A stretch of 6,779 nucleotides of DNA, from NCBI GenBank assembly GCA_020057805.1, contig JAGVFD010000210.1, positions 1 through 6,779 of the forward strand, in the 5' to 3' direction. Below, piece after piece: positions 1 to 5,705 of this stretch; positions within the stretch are counted from its first letter, which is position 1; each line of letters opens with the position of its first letter. The position numbers were made by a program, and so were the translations under genes. The stretch comes from Sideroxydans sp. Lineage in GTDB: Bacteria; Pseudomonadota; Gammaproteobacteria; Burkholderiales; Gallionellaceae. Below the pieces are notes generated by a model, which had not been told where the DNA came from, made no database searches, and saw only the letters and a program-made list of their open reading frames with translations.

Positions 1-195
1 AAAGTCTGGCTCGGAGTTGGAGTTGGGTTCGTATAAAAAATAGAATTTTTCTAGCGTTTTCCCAAACTTACCTTTGTCTGCAAGGTCGTGCTTAAAAGTA
101 CTTGCATCGCACACATCTCTTAATGTTTTTCCTTTAAGGGCTCTTGCAAATTGAAGTACCGAAGCCTTGTCGTTAATGTCGTAAGGGCGTTTCAT
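1..195 (-). CDS. Sau3AI/MutH-family type II restriction endonuclease, N-terminal part (runs off left edge)
   Basis: The first 65 codons of an open frame, starting with ATG at 195-193 and continuing past base 1. Residues 41-65 match the core of the MutH/Sau3AI fold: a KGKFG turn, a helix ending in LE, then YEPNSNSEPDF. By analogy with E. coli MutH (E56, D70), E49 and D64 would be the first two metal-binding catalytic residues; the following E-x-K lies outside the window. The family cuts at GATC, and Sau3AI-type restriction enzymes are about 490 residues with two MutH-like halves, so most of the gene is missing here. The start overlaps the stop of the methyltransferase (ATGA, 195-192), which implies translational coupling and a common transcript with the modification gene made first. 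Family assignment rests on a short but diagnostic stretch; GATC specificity is inferred from family. A solitary mismatch-repair MutH is less likely next to a Sau3AI-like methyltransferase. Confidence 0.82.
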   Translation of the reverse strand, partial: MKRPYDINDKASVLQFARALKGKTLRDVCDASTFKHDLADKGKFGKTLEKFYFLYEPNSNSEPDF

Positions 196-1463
196 TCTTC
201 AATACCTTTTTGCAAATAAATCCCTATTTTTTCAACGACACCGACTACCAAAGCATTGCCCATGAAAAATGCCCGCTTAATATCTGACACGCCGTCGAGT
301 TGTGTATGGTTGTCGGGAAACATATTCAATCTTTCAAGTTCAATCGGCGAAAGTCTTCTGTAGCCTTTGGACGTATTGATTACATGTTTAAATCGTGATG
401 CGGATTTCCCTCCCTCGCCAGTGATGATGGTTCTAGAGGGTTTGTCTAAAGCATCGGGAAAGGTCATTCCTCCTTCACTGTAGTTGTATTCAAAGCCTTG
501 TAAGTTGACGCGGAGTTCTTTCTTTGCCCCTTTTAAGTATCGCCACTTCTCAAGTTCATGTTCCGCGATATAGAAATCATCGCAGACTCCCTCGTTAAGG
601 ATTAAGTCTTTTAACACCACGTATTCGCCTTTATATTGGGCTTGAGTTTTTAGTGTGGTTATCACGCCGTCAATCATCATTCCGGTGTTTTCGAACACAC
701 TCGAATTTTCATCTTTGTTGAAATTTTCTGAAAGTGAAACGATGTCGTCCGCCAACTTAAATTCAGTTGAAAACATCGAGTCCTTTGCGATAACTGGTAG
801 TGCTTGCGCCAAAATACCGTCGGTTAAAATCCAATCAGTAGCAGGGGCGCTTTTCATCCGGCGATAAATTTTAGTGCCGGCGAGATAGGCCATTATGAAA
901 ATCCGCCGTCTTCTTTGCGGCATTCCAAATTCGGCAGCATTAACCACTCGCCATTCAACGGCATAACCTAATTCATTTAAACTTTGAAGAATAATCGCAA
1001 AGTCACGTCCTCTTTGACCTGAAGGTGAAATAAGAAGGCGGTCTACGTTTTCTAAAAACAGATACTTTGTTTTCTTTTTCTTTTCAGAAAGAATTCTGTG
1101 AATTGACCACCATAGAACGCCCTTTTTACCAAGGAGCCCTTTGGAATTTTTGAGCGTAGTCGCTACCGAATAATCTTGGCAGGGGAAGCCACCGACTAAT
1201 AGGTCGTGGTCTGGGATTTTTGAAATTTCGACGGCAGTGATGTCTTCATTGCAATGGTTAGTTGTTCCAAAGCGATTCTCATAAACCAATGACGCATATT
1301 GAGCCTTGGTTGCAGGCTCCCACTGATTGCTCCAAACAATTTCATAGGGTGAGTTAAGCTCCTTTGTGTATCTCGACGATGCAGATTGACCTTGCCAACC
1401 TTCAAGTCCTATACGGAAACCACCCACGCCCGCAAATAGCTCAATGACTTTAATTTTTTTCAT
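192..1463 (-). CDS. DNA (cytosine-5) methyltransferase, M.Sau3AI-like, predicted GATC specificity
   Basis: A complete 423-residue C5-cytosine methyltransferase that transfers a methyl group from S-adenosylmethionine to cytosine in DNA. Motif I (ELFAGVGGF, residues 8-16) binds SAM. Motif IV has the catalytic cysteine C95 in GGFPCQDYS, motif VI is ENV (138-140), and motif VIII is QRRRRIF (183-189). The variable target-recognition region spans roughly 190-345, followed by motif IX (LSPIELERLNMFPDN) and motif X (MGNALVVGVV, about 401-410). The motif blocks and length (M.Sau3AI is about 412 residues) resemble M.Sau3AI; together with the MutH-like endonuclease start that overlaps its stop, this points to GATC as target, giving GAT(m5C). 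No clear Shine-Dalgarno precedes the ATG; the upstream DNA is AT-rich. The gene is visibly AT-richer than the purF block, which suggests horizontal acquisition. The family call is firm; the target is inference. Confidence 0.95.
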   Translation of the reverse strand: MKKIKVIELFAGVGGFRIGLEGWQGQSASSRYTKELNSPYEIVWSNQWEPATKAQYASLVYENRFGTTNHCNEDITAVEISKIPDHDLLVGGFPCQDYSVATTLKNSKGLLGKKGVLWWSIHRILSEKKKKTKYLFLENVDRLLISPSGQRGRDFAIILQSLNELGYAVEWRVVNAAEFGMPQRRRRIFIMAYLAGTKIYRRMKSAPATDWILTDGILAQALPVIAKDSMFSTEFKLADDIVSLSENFNKDENSSVFENTGMMIDGVITTLKTQAQYKGEYVVLKDLILNEGVCDDFYIAEHELEKWRYLKGAKKELRVNLQGFEYNYSEGGMTFPDALDKPSRTIITGEGGKSASRFKHVINTSKGYRRLSPIELERLNMFPDNHTQLDGVSDIKRAFFMGNALVVGVVEKIGIYLQKGIEE

Positions 1464-1592
1464 TACAACAAATCATTTTTTTAGCTGTATTAAACAGTCC
1501 TGTACTTAACCCTGCGTAGGGACGTTTCTATCACTAAAATTAGCTTAAGGGACAGACTAAATCAAAGCTAACTCTACGTCTTATATTCAGCA
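1464..1592. other. Intergenic gap between purF and the restriction-modification module
   Basis: 129 bp, AT-rich, and the only sizeable non-coding stretch in the window. It marks the junction between the housekeeping block and the acquired module. It should carry the promoter of the methyltransferase gene if that gene is expressed independently of purF. It contains a candidate sigma-70 promoter (1537-1565), an imperfect dyad (1490-1509) and a 4-bp stem (CCCT/AGGG, 1510-1521) too short to call a terminator. No small open reading frame or RNA was recognised. Confidence 0.7.
1537..1565 (-). promoter_or_regulatory. Candidate sigma-70 promoter for the methyltransferase-endonuclease pair
   Basis: Read on the minus strand: TTGATT (1565-1560), a 17-bp spacer, then TAATTT (1542-1537). 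This is a fair but not strong match to TTGACA-17-TATAAT. It would start transcription about 65-70 nt upstream of the methyltransferase ATG. AT-rich DNA yields such matches by chance, so this is only a candidate. Confidence 0.3.
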
Positions 1593-3119
1593 TTACATCG
1601 ACGAAGCGGCCATCGCCAAATCCAATTCCAGCTGGTCTTCTTCGGGTTCGGCTTCTTTGCCGCTGCCGTGACGCGCGGCTTCTACGGCGTTCAAATACTC
1701 GGGGGTGATGTCGCCGGTGATGTAGCAGCCATCGAAACAGGAGGTGTCGAATGCGGACAGGGTTGGGTTGGCTTTAATGACGGCGGATTTTAAGTCTTCC
1801 AAGTCTTGATAGATCAAGCGGTCTGCGCCAATTTCTGCGCAAATTTGTTCGTCGGTGCGCCCTGTGGCGATGAGTTCACGACGCGAGGGCATGTCGATGC
1901 CATACACGTTGGGGTATTTCACAGGGGGGGCGGCAGAGGCGAAGAATACTTTGCGCGCACCGGCATCACGTGCCATCTGCACAATCTCGCGGCTGGTGGT
2001 GCCGCGCACGATGGAGTCATCTACCAGCAATACGTTTTTGTCTTTGAATTCCATGCCGATGGCGTTGAGTTTTTGGCGCACTGATTTTTTGCGCATTGCT
2101 TGTCCGGGCATGATGAAGGTGCGGCCGATGTAGCGGTTTTTAACGAAGCCTTCGCGAAATGGAATGCCCAGATGATTGGCGAGTTGCAAGGCGCTTGGGC
2201 GGCTGGAATCGGGAATGGGGATGACCACGTCGATTTCGTGATTTTTCCACTCACGGCTAATTTTATCGGCCAGATATTCGCCCATGTAGAGACGGGTTGC
2301 GTACACCGAAATGCCATCCATCACCGAGTCGGGTCGAGCGAAATACACATACTCAAAGATGCACGGTGTGAGGGTGGGCTTGTCCGCACATTGCTGGCTA
2401 TAGAAGTTGGCATCGAGGTCAATAAAAATCGCTTCGCCTGGCGCGATGTCACGCAAAAACTTAAAACCCAAGGTGTCGAGCGCGACAGATTCAGAGGCGA
2501 CCAGATATTCCACGCCAGCGTCTGTTTCGTTAGTCCCCACGACCAGCGGACGGATGCCGTTAGGATCGCGGAAAGCGATGAGTCCGTAACCCGAAATCAT
2601 CGCGACGACGGCATATGCGCCCTTCACACGGCGATGTACGCCTGCGATGGCGGCGAAGATTTTTTGTGGGTCAAGTTTGTAACCGGTGGCATTGGCTTGC
2701 AGCTCGTGCGCCAGCACATTAAGTAGCACTTCGGAATCGGAGCCGGTGTTGATGTGACGCAAGTCTTGCTTGTACATGATTTTGCGCAGCTCATCGGTGT
2801 TGGTCAGATTGCCGTTGTGACCGAGCACGATGCCGAATGGTGAGTTGACGTAAAAAGGTTGCGCTTCATTGTGATCAACCGATGAGCCTGCGGTGGGGTA
2901 ACGCACGTGGGCGATGCCAGCATTACCCACTAGGGCGCGCATGTTGCGTGTACGGAACACGTCACGCACCAGCCCGTTGCCTTTGTGCAGATTGAAGGTT
3001 CTGCCTTCCAAAGTGGCGATGCCCGCCGCATCTTGTCCACGATGTTGCAACACTTGCAAACCGTCATACAGCAACTGGTTCACTGGGCTGTTTGAGATGA
3101 CACCTAAAATTCCGCACAT
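1593..3119 (-). CDS. purF: Amidophosphoribosyltransferase (glutamine PRPP amidotransferase)
   Basis: 508 residues; catalyses the first committed step of purine biosynthesis, making 5-phosphoribosylamine from PRPP and glutamine in the cytoplasm. The N-terminal Ntn-hydrolase glutaminase domain begins MCGILGV, so Cys2 becomes the nucleophile after Met removal; there is no propeptide. Further glutaminase landmarks are HRGQDAAG (26-33), HVRYPTAG (71-78), NGN (102-104) and TGSDSE (125-130). The C-terminal phosphoribosyltransferase domain has the PRPP loop [14 protein letters not shown] (363-376). Length is close to the E. coli enzyme (505). The lack of a propeptide points to the E. coli type without an Fe-S cluster. 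The tail (about 484-508) is acidic and low-complexity. A GGGA ribosome-binding site lies 7 nt before the ATG (3127-3130). It follows cvpA by 28 nt in the same transcript. Confidence 0.98.
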   Translation of the reverse strand: MCGILGVISNSPVNQLLYDGLQVLQHRGQDAAGIATLEGRTFNLHKGNGLVRDVFRTRNMRALVGNAGIAHVRYPTAGSSVDHNEAQPFYVNSPFGIVLGHNGNLTNTDELRKIMYKQDLRHINTGSDSEVLLNVLAHELQANATGYKLDPQKIFAAIAGVHRRVKGAYAVVAMISGYGLIAFRDPNGIRPLVVGTNETDAGVEYLVASESVALDTLGFKFLRDIAPGEAIFIDLDANFYSQQCADKPTLTPCIFEYVYFARPDSVMDGISVYATRLYMGEYLADKISREWKNHEIDVVIPIPDSSRPSALQLANHLGIPFREGFVKNRYIGRTFIMPGQAMRKKSVRQKLNAIGMEFKDKNVLLVDDSIVRGTTSREIVQMARDAGARKVFFASAAPPVKYPNVYGIDMPSRRELIATGRTDEQICAEIGADRLIYQDLEDLKSAVIKANPTLSAFDTSCFDGCYITGDITPEYLNAVEAARHGSGKEAEPEEDQLELDLAMAASSM

Positions 3120-3147
3120 AGTTTGTTCCCGTTTTTGCTGCTACTCA

Positions 3148-3627
3148 TTAATTTTTGAAAGCGTCTTCTGGCACGTATCGCTTGGCTTGCAACGCCACAT
3201 CTTGCAAGGGTTTGCTCGACCAAGCGTCCTTCCACCAACCCTCTTGCGGCAGATTGGTGAGGCCTGCAAGCCATACCAATGCAATAACTAACACCACGCC
3301 ACGCACCACACCAAACATCGCGCCAAATTTGCCATCCATGCCTGTTAAACCTGCGAACTTGGCTAATTTCGACAACATCCATGCCGAGATAGAACCCACC
3401 ACTAAGGTGACTACAAACAGCAAGGCGAAGGCGGTGGCAGAGCGTACATTCAAAGTGCCAAGTGCTTCTGGAATGAAGTGCACGAACTGCTCGGAGAAAG
3501 TGACGGCCACCACGTACGCCACGCCCCACGCAATCAACGAAAACAATTCGTACATAAAGCCGCGCCACCATCCCAACACGCCAGAGGCGACGACGACTGC
3601 GATAACCGCCACATCAAAACCAGTCAT
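3148..3627 (-). CDS. cvpA: CvpA family inner-membrane protein
   Basis: 159 residues with four predicted membrane segments (about 5-20, 26-45, 63-86 and 104-124), the CvpA layout. The family signature W-R-G-F near the first loop (GWWRGFMYELFSL, 19-31) and the GMDGKFGAMFGVVRG stretch (96-110) before the last segment are visible. CvpA was first linked to colicin V production and is commonly found just upstream of purF, as here. Its biochemical function is unsettled; links to envelope homeostasis and stress survival have been reported in enterobacteria. The start is ATG 6 nt after the SPOR gene stop, with a GGAG ribosome-binding site (3637-3640) inside the end of that gene at 9-nt spacing. An overlapping frame starting at 3571 is a shadow. 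Family call firm. Confidence 0.95.
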   Translation of the reverse strand: MTGFDVAVIAVVVASGVLGWWRGFMYELFSLIAWGVAYVVAVTFSEQFVHFIPEALGTLNVRSATAFALLFVVTLVVGSISAWMLSKLAKFAGLTGMDGKFGAMFGVVRGVVLVIALVWLAGLTNLPQEGWWKDAWSSKPLQDVALQAKRYVPEDAFKN

Positions 3628-3633
3628 TGCGCC

Positions 3634-4281
3634 TTACTCCAAGTTCACAACGTTGGGATGCAGGCCGAGCTTTTCTAGCTTCAACTTAATTTTGTCCGCC
3701 GCTTCGCGAGTGGGATAGCTGCCCACGCGCACGCGCACCATGTTGCCCGCTTTTTCGGTGTACACATGGAAGCCCGCTTTGCTTAATTTGGCGTTCATTT
3801 GCTTGGCGGTATCAGCATTGGAATACGCCCCCACTTGCACCACAAACCCCGTTTTGGCAGGCGCTTTCACAGGCGCGGCTACGGTGGGTTTTGCTACCAC
3901 TTTGGGGGCTGCTTGGGGCTTGGGTTTAGATTCGGTTTTAGTTACTTCAGGTTTGGCAGCTTCCAGCTTGTCCATCAGGGGCGCAGGACTAACGACAACC
4001 GCTGACGCGGGCTCGGCAATCTCAACAGGGGCAATGCTAACGGCAGACGCTGCAACTGCGGGCGCAGGTGCAACTTCAACAGGGGAAGCTAAGGCAGGTA
4101 CTTTGTCTTTATCAGGAATGCGCAATTCAATGTTGTTGGCGACATCCGTTGCGGGTTCACTATCGAACACCATCGGTAAAAACACCACAACGGCTAACAC
4201 CAGTGCTACCGCGCCAATTAAACGACGACGCGCTTGTCGTTTTAGATTGTTTTCTGCATCGCTTGAAATTTGTTTTGCCAT
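3634..4281 (-). CDS. SPOR-domain membrane protein (DedD-like)
   Basis: 215 residues from the chosen start (MAKQ). Layout: a short basic cytoplasmic N-terminus (KRQARRR, 14-20), one membrane segment (about 21-37), a long periplasmic linker rich in Ala, Pro, Lys and Val (about 50-143), and a C-terminal SPOR domain (about 144-215: FVVQVGAYSN, VRVRVGSYPTREAA). SPOR domains bind denuded glycan strands of septal peptidoglycan, and DedD in E. coli helps cell constriction, so a septal role is likely. It lies between folC and cvpA, as dedD does in many proteobacteria. An in-frame ATG at 4314 would add 11 residues (MCGQPNFPKLT) and overlap folC by 17 bases. I prefer 4281 because the protein then starts like its relatives and follows folC by 16 nt, although neither start has a strong ribosome-binding site. 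Confidence 0.92.
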   Translation of the reverse strand: MAKQISSDAENNLKRQARRRLIGAVALVLAVVVFLPMVFDSEPATDVANNIELRIPDKDKVPALASPVEVAPAPAVAASAVSIAPVEIAEPASAVVVSPAPLMDKLEAAKPEVTKTESKPKPQAAPKVVAKPTVAAPVKAPAKTGFVVQVGAYSNADTAKQMNAKLSKAGFHVYTEKAGNMVRVRVGSYPTREAADKIKLKLEKLGLHPNVVNLE

Positions 4282-4297
4282 CGTCAATTTTGGGAAA

Positions 4298-5701
4298 TTA
4301 GGCTGACCGCACATGGCGTATCCGCATCACTTCCGCCACCGTATAGAATGATCCAAAGGCCGCGATTCTATCATTTTCACCTGCGCGTTTGCTCGCCTCA
4401 TCAAGTGCATTTTCAATGGATGAACACACCACAACCTCACTGTGTAGCTGGGCATTGATCAACACACTCGCCAGTTCTTGCGCTGTCGCACCGCGCGCTG
4501 CATCTATACCTGCCACCAGCCACACATCTACCTGCTCGCCCAGCGCCGCCACCACGCCCACCATGTCTTTATCTTTCAACATGGCGAACACTGCGTAAGT
4601 CTTGGCGGGCGGCAAATGGCTCAAATTGTTTGCCAGCGAACGCGCGGCATGCGGGTTATGCGCCACGTCAAGAATCAACTGCGGCTGGCCTGGAATAAAT
4701 TGAAATCGCCCTGTCAGCTCAACCTCGGACAAGCCACGACGCACGGCCTCCATACTCACAGGAATTGTGTCTTTCAGCGCCTCTAATGCGGCAAGCACTG
4801 CGCTGGCGTTGCTCAACTGAAAGGCGCCACGCAAAGCAGGAAAAGGCAAAGCACTGCGCGAACTCACCTTGCTGTAGAAATTCCACTGCCCCAGCAATTG
4901 TTCTCTCTCCCGCTGGAGAGAGAGAGCTAGGGAAAGGGACTGTCCAACATTGATGACGTGAACGTCATCGCTGCCTCCCTCTCCCCCAGCCCCTCTCCCG
5001 CCAGCGGGCGAGGGGAGCTGGAAGCCGAACTCACTACCGATGCACCACAGATCAGCACCCACGTCTTCCGCATGCTTGCGCAAAGCCTGCGGCACATCAC
5101 TATCCGCACAAATCGCCACCCGCCCTTGACGGAAAATGCCCGCCTTTTCAAACGCAATTTTCTCGCGCGTGTCACCCAAATAATCCACGTGATCAATGTC
5201 CACACTGGTCACCACCGACACATCCGCATCGAACACATTCACCGCATCCAGCCTACCGCCCAAACCGACTTCCAGAATGGCGAGATCTATTTTGTGGGCG
5301 ATGAAACACTGCATCGCAGCCAGTGTGCCGAATTCGAAATAGGTCAGCGCGATGTCGCCACGTACCTGTTCAATCTGCTCGAACGAAGCGCACAGCTCCG
5401 CATCACTCGCCTGTTGCTTGGCGATGCGCACCCGCTCGTTGTAATCCAGTAGATGCGGCGAGGTATAGCAACCGACCTTGTAGCCTGCTGCGTGCAAGAT
5501 GGCTTCCAACATCGCGCACACCGAACCTTTGCCGTTGGTGCCACCGACGATGATGATAGGAAAATCAGGATCGAGGTTCAGCCGCTGTTTGACTTGCGCC
5601 ACCCGCTCCAAACCGAGCGCGATGGTTTTAGGATGCAGAGATTCGAGGTGGGTTAGCCAGTCAGCTAGGGTGGTTAGAATCACGGGATTTGAAGTGCTCA
5701 C
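4298..5701 (-). CDS. folC: Bifunctional folylpolyglutamate synthase / dihydrofolate synthase, carrying an in-frame palindromic insert
   Basis: 467 residues. FolC adds glutamate to dihydropteroate and then to folates, using ATP, in the cytoplasm. Landmarks: HPKTIALGLERV (23-34), P-loop GGTNGKGS (53-60), TSPHL (80-84), EVGLGGRLDAVN (144-155), SVDIDHVDYLG (166-176), FEKAGIF (184-190, with the Lys that is carbamylated in the family), and the C-terminal ligase domain starting near LDVAHNPHA (344-352). Residues 229-267 (bases 4901-5017) do not belong to the family: they are encoded by a nested palindromic repeat in the central domain, at a poorly conserved spot before the FPALRGAFQLSNAS block. Without them the protein is 428 residues, close to E. 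coli FolC (422). The frame stays open, so the enzyme is probably active. The start is GTG at 5701, 4 nt after the methyltransferase stop; no ATG is available nearby and a TAG at 5719-5717 closes the frame upstream. Confidence 0.96.
   Translation of the reverse strand: MSTSNPVILTTLADWLTHLESLHPKTIALGLERVAQVKQRLNLDPDFPIIIVGGTNGKGSVCAMLEAILHAAGYKVGCYTSPHLLDYNERVRIAKQQASDAELCASFEQIEQVRGDIALTYFEFGTLAAMQCFIAHKIDLAILEVGLGGRLDAVNVFDADVSVVTSVDIDHVDYLGDTREKIAFEKAGIFRQGRVAICADSDVPQALRKHAEDVGADLWCIGSEFGFQLPSPAGGRGAGGEGGSDDVHVINVGQSLSLALSLQREREQLLGQWNFYSKVSSRSALPFPALRGAFQLSNASAVLAALEALKDTIPVSMEAVRRGLSEVELTGRFQFIPGQPQLILDVAHNPHAARSLANNLSHLPPAKTYAVFAMLKDKDMVGVVAALGEQVDVWLVAGIDAARGATAQELASVLINAQLHSEVVVCSSIENALDEASKRAGENDRIAAFGSFYTVAEVMRIRHVRSA
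4902..4923. repeat. Left-arm hairpin of the REPIN-like element
   Basis: A perfect 9-bp stem, TCTCTCTCC (4902-4910) with GGAGAGAGA (4915-4923), closing a CGCT loop. This is the head of the left REP-like arm. Confidence 0.85.
4952..4969. repeat. Inner perfect dyad in the spacer of the element
   Basis: GATGACGT (4952-4959), a 2-nt centre GA, then ACGTCATC (4962-4969): a perfect 8-bp inverted repeat. Counting CG/TGAA/CG as the tip, it would form a 7-bp stem with a TGAA tetraloop. It sits near the middle between the two arms. Confidence 0.85.
4991..5014. repeat. Right-arm hairpin of the REPIN-like element
   Basis: CCCTCTCCCGC (4991-5001) pairs with GCGGGCGAGGG (5004-5014), with one mismatch in eleven and a CA centre. 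Its sequence is a more GC-rich version of the left-arm head, in inverted orientation. Confidence 0.8.
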
Positions 5702-5705
5702 GCGA

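Larger units (their letters stand above)
4901..5017. repeat. REPIN-like nested palindromic element inserted in frame in folC
   Basis: 117 bp (39 codons). Two related REP-like arms face each other. The left arm is 4901-4939 (CTCTCTCCCGCTGG...CTAGGGAAAGGGA). The right arm is about 4974-5017 (CTCCCTCTCCCCCAGC...CCAGCGGGCGAGGGGAG), which when reverse-complemented aligns with the left arm, sharing CCCGCTGG, GAGAG, CT-GGG and AGGGA with one 1-nt gap. Between them is a spacer with a perfect 8-bp dyad. Two inverted REPs with a short spacer is the REPIN layout, and CTCTCCC/GGGAGAG repeats of this kind are scattered through many proteobacterial genomes. No stop occurs in the folC frame, where it encodes residues 229-267 (PSPAGGRGAGGEG...LSLALSLQRERE). 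Exact ends are uncertain by a few bases, and I saw no clear target duplication. Confidence 0.85.

Noticed and set aside
1510..1521. CCCT-GCGT-AGGG as a purF terminator
   Set aside because: The stem is only 4 bp and no proper T-run follows on the minus strand.
2100..2726. A 208-codon plus-strand open frame opposite purF
   Set aside because: It lies wholly antisense to a strongly recognised purF, has no recognisable domain, and comes from the codon structure of the real gene.
3104..3571. A 155-codon minus-strand frame overlapping cvpA
   Set aside because: It is a shifted frame of cvpA, which has a clear family match, membrane layout and ribosome-binding site.
3740..4306. A 188-codon plus-strand frame rich in Ala, Thr and Gly opposite the SPOR gene
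   Set aside because: It mirrors the repetitive Ala/Pro/Lys linker of the SPOR protein and has no features of its own.
4282..4314. An 11-residue N-terminal extension of the SPOR protein from an upstream ATG at 4314
   Set aside because: It would overlap folC by 17 bases and adds MCGQPNFPKLT, which does not look like the start of this family; MAKQ at 4281 does.
4901..5017. The repeats in folC as a CRISPR array or a transcription terminator
   Set aside because: There are two inverted, unequal arms rather than direct repeats with spacers, and no T-run follows; the structure is in frame in a gene.
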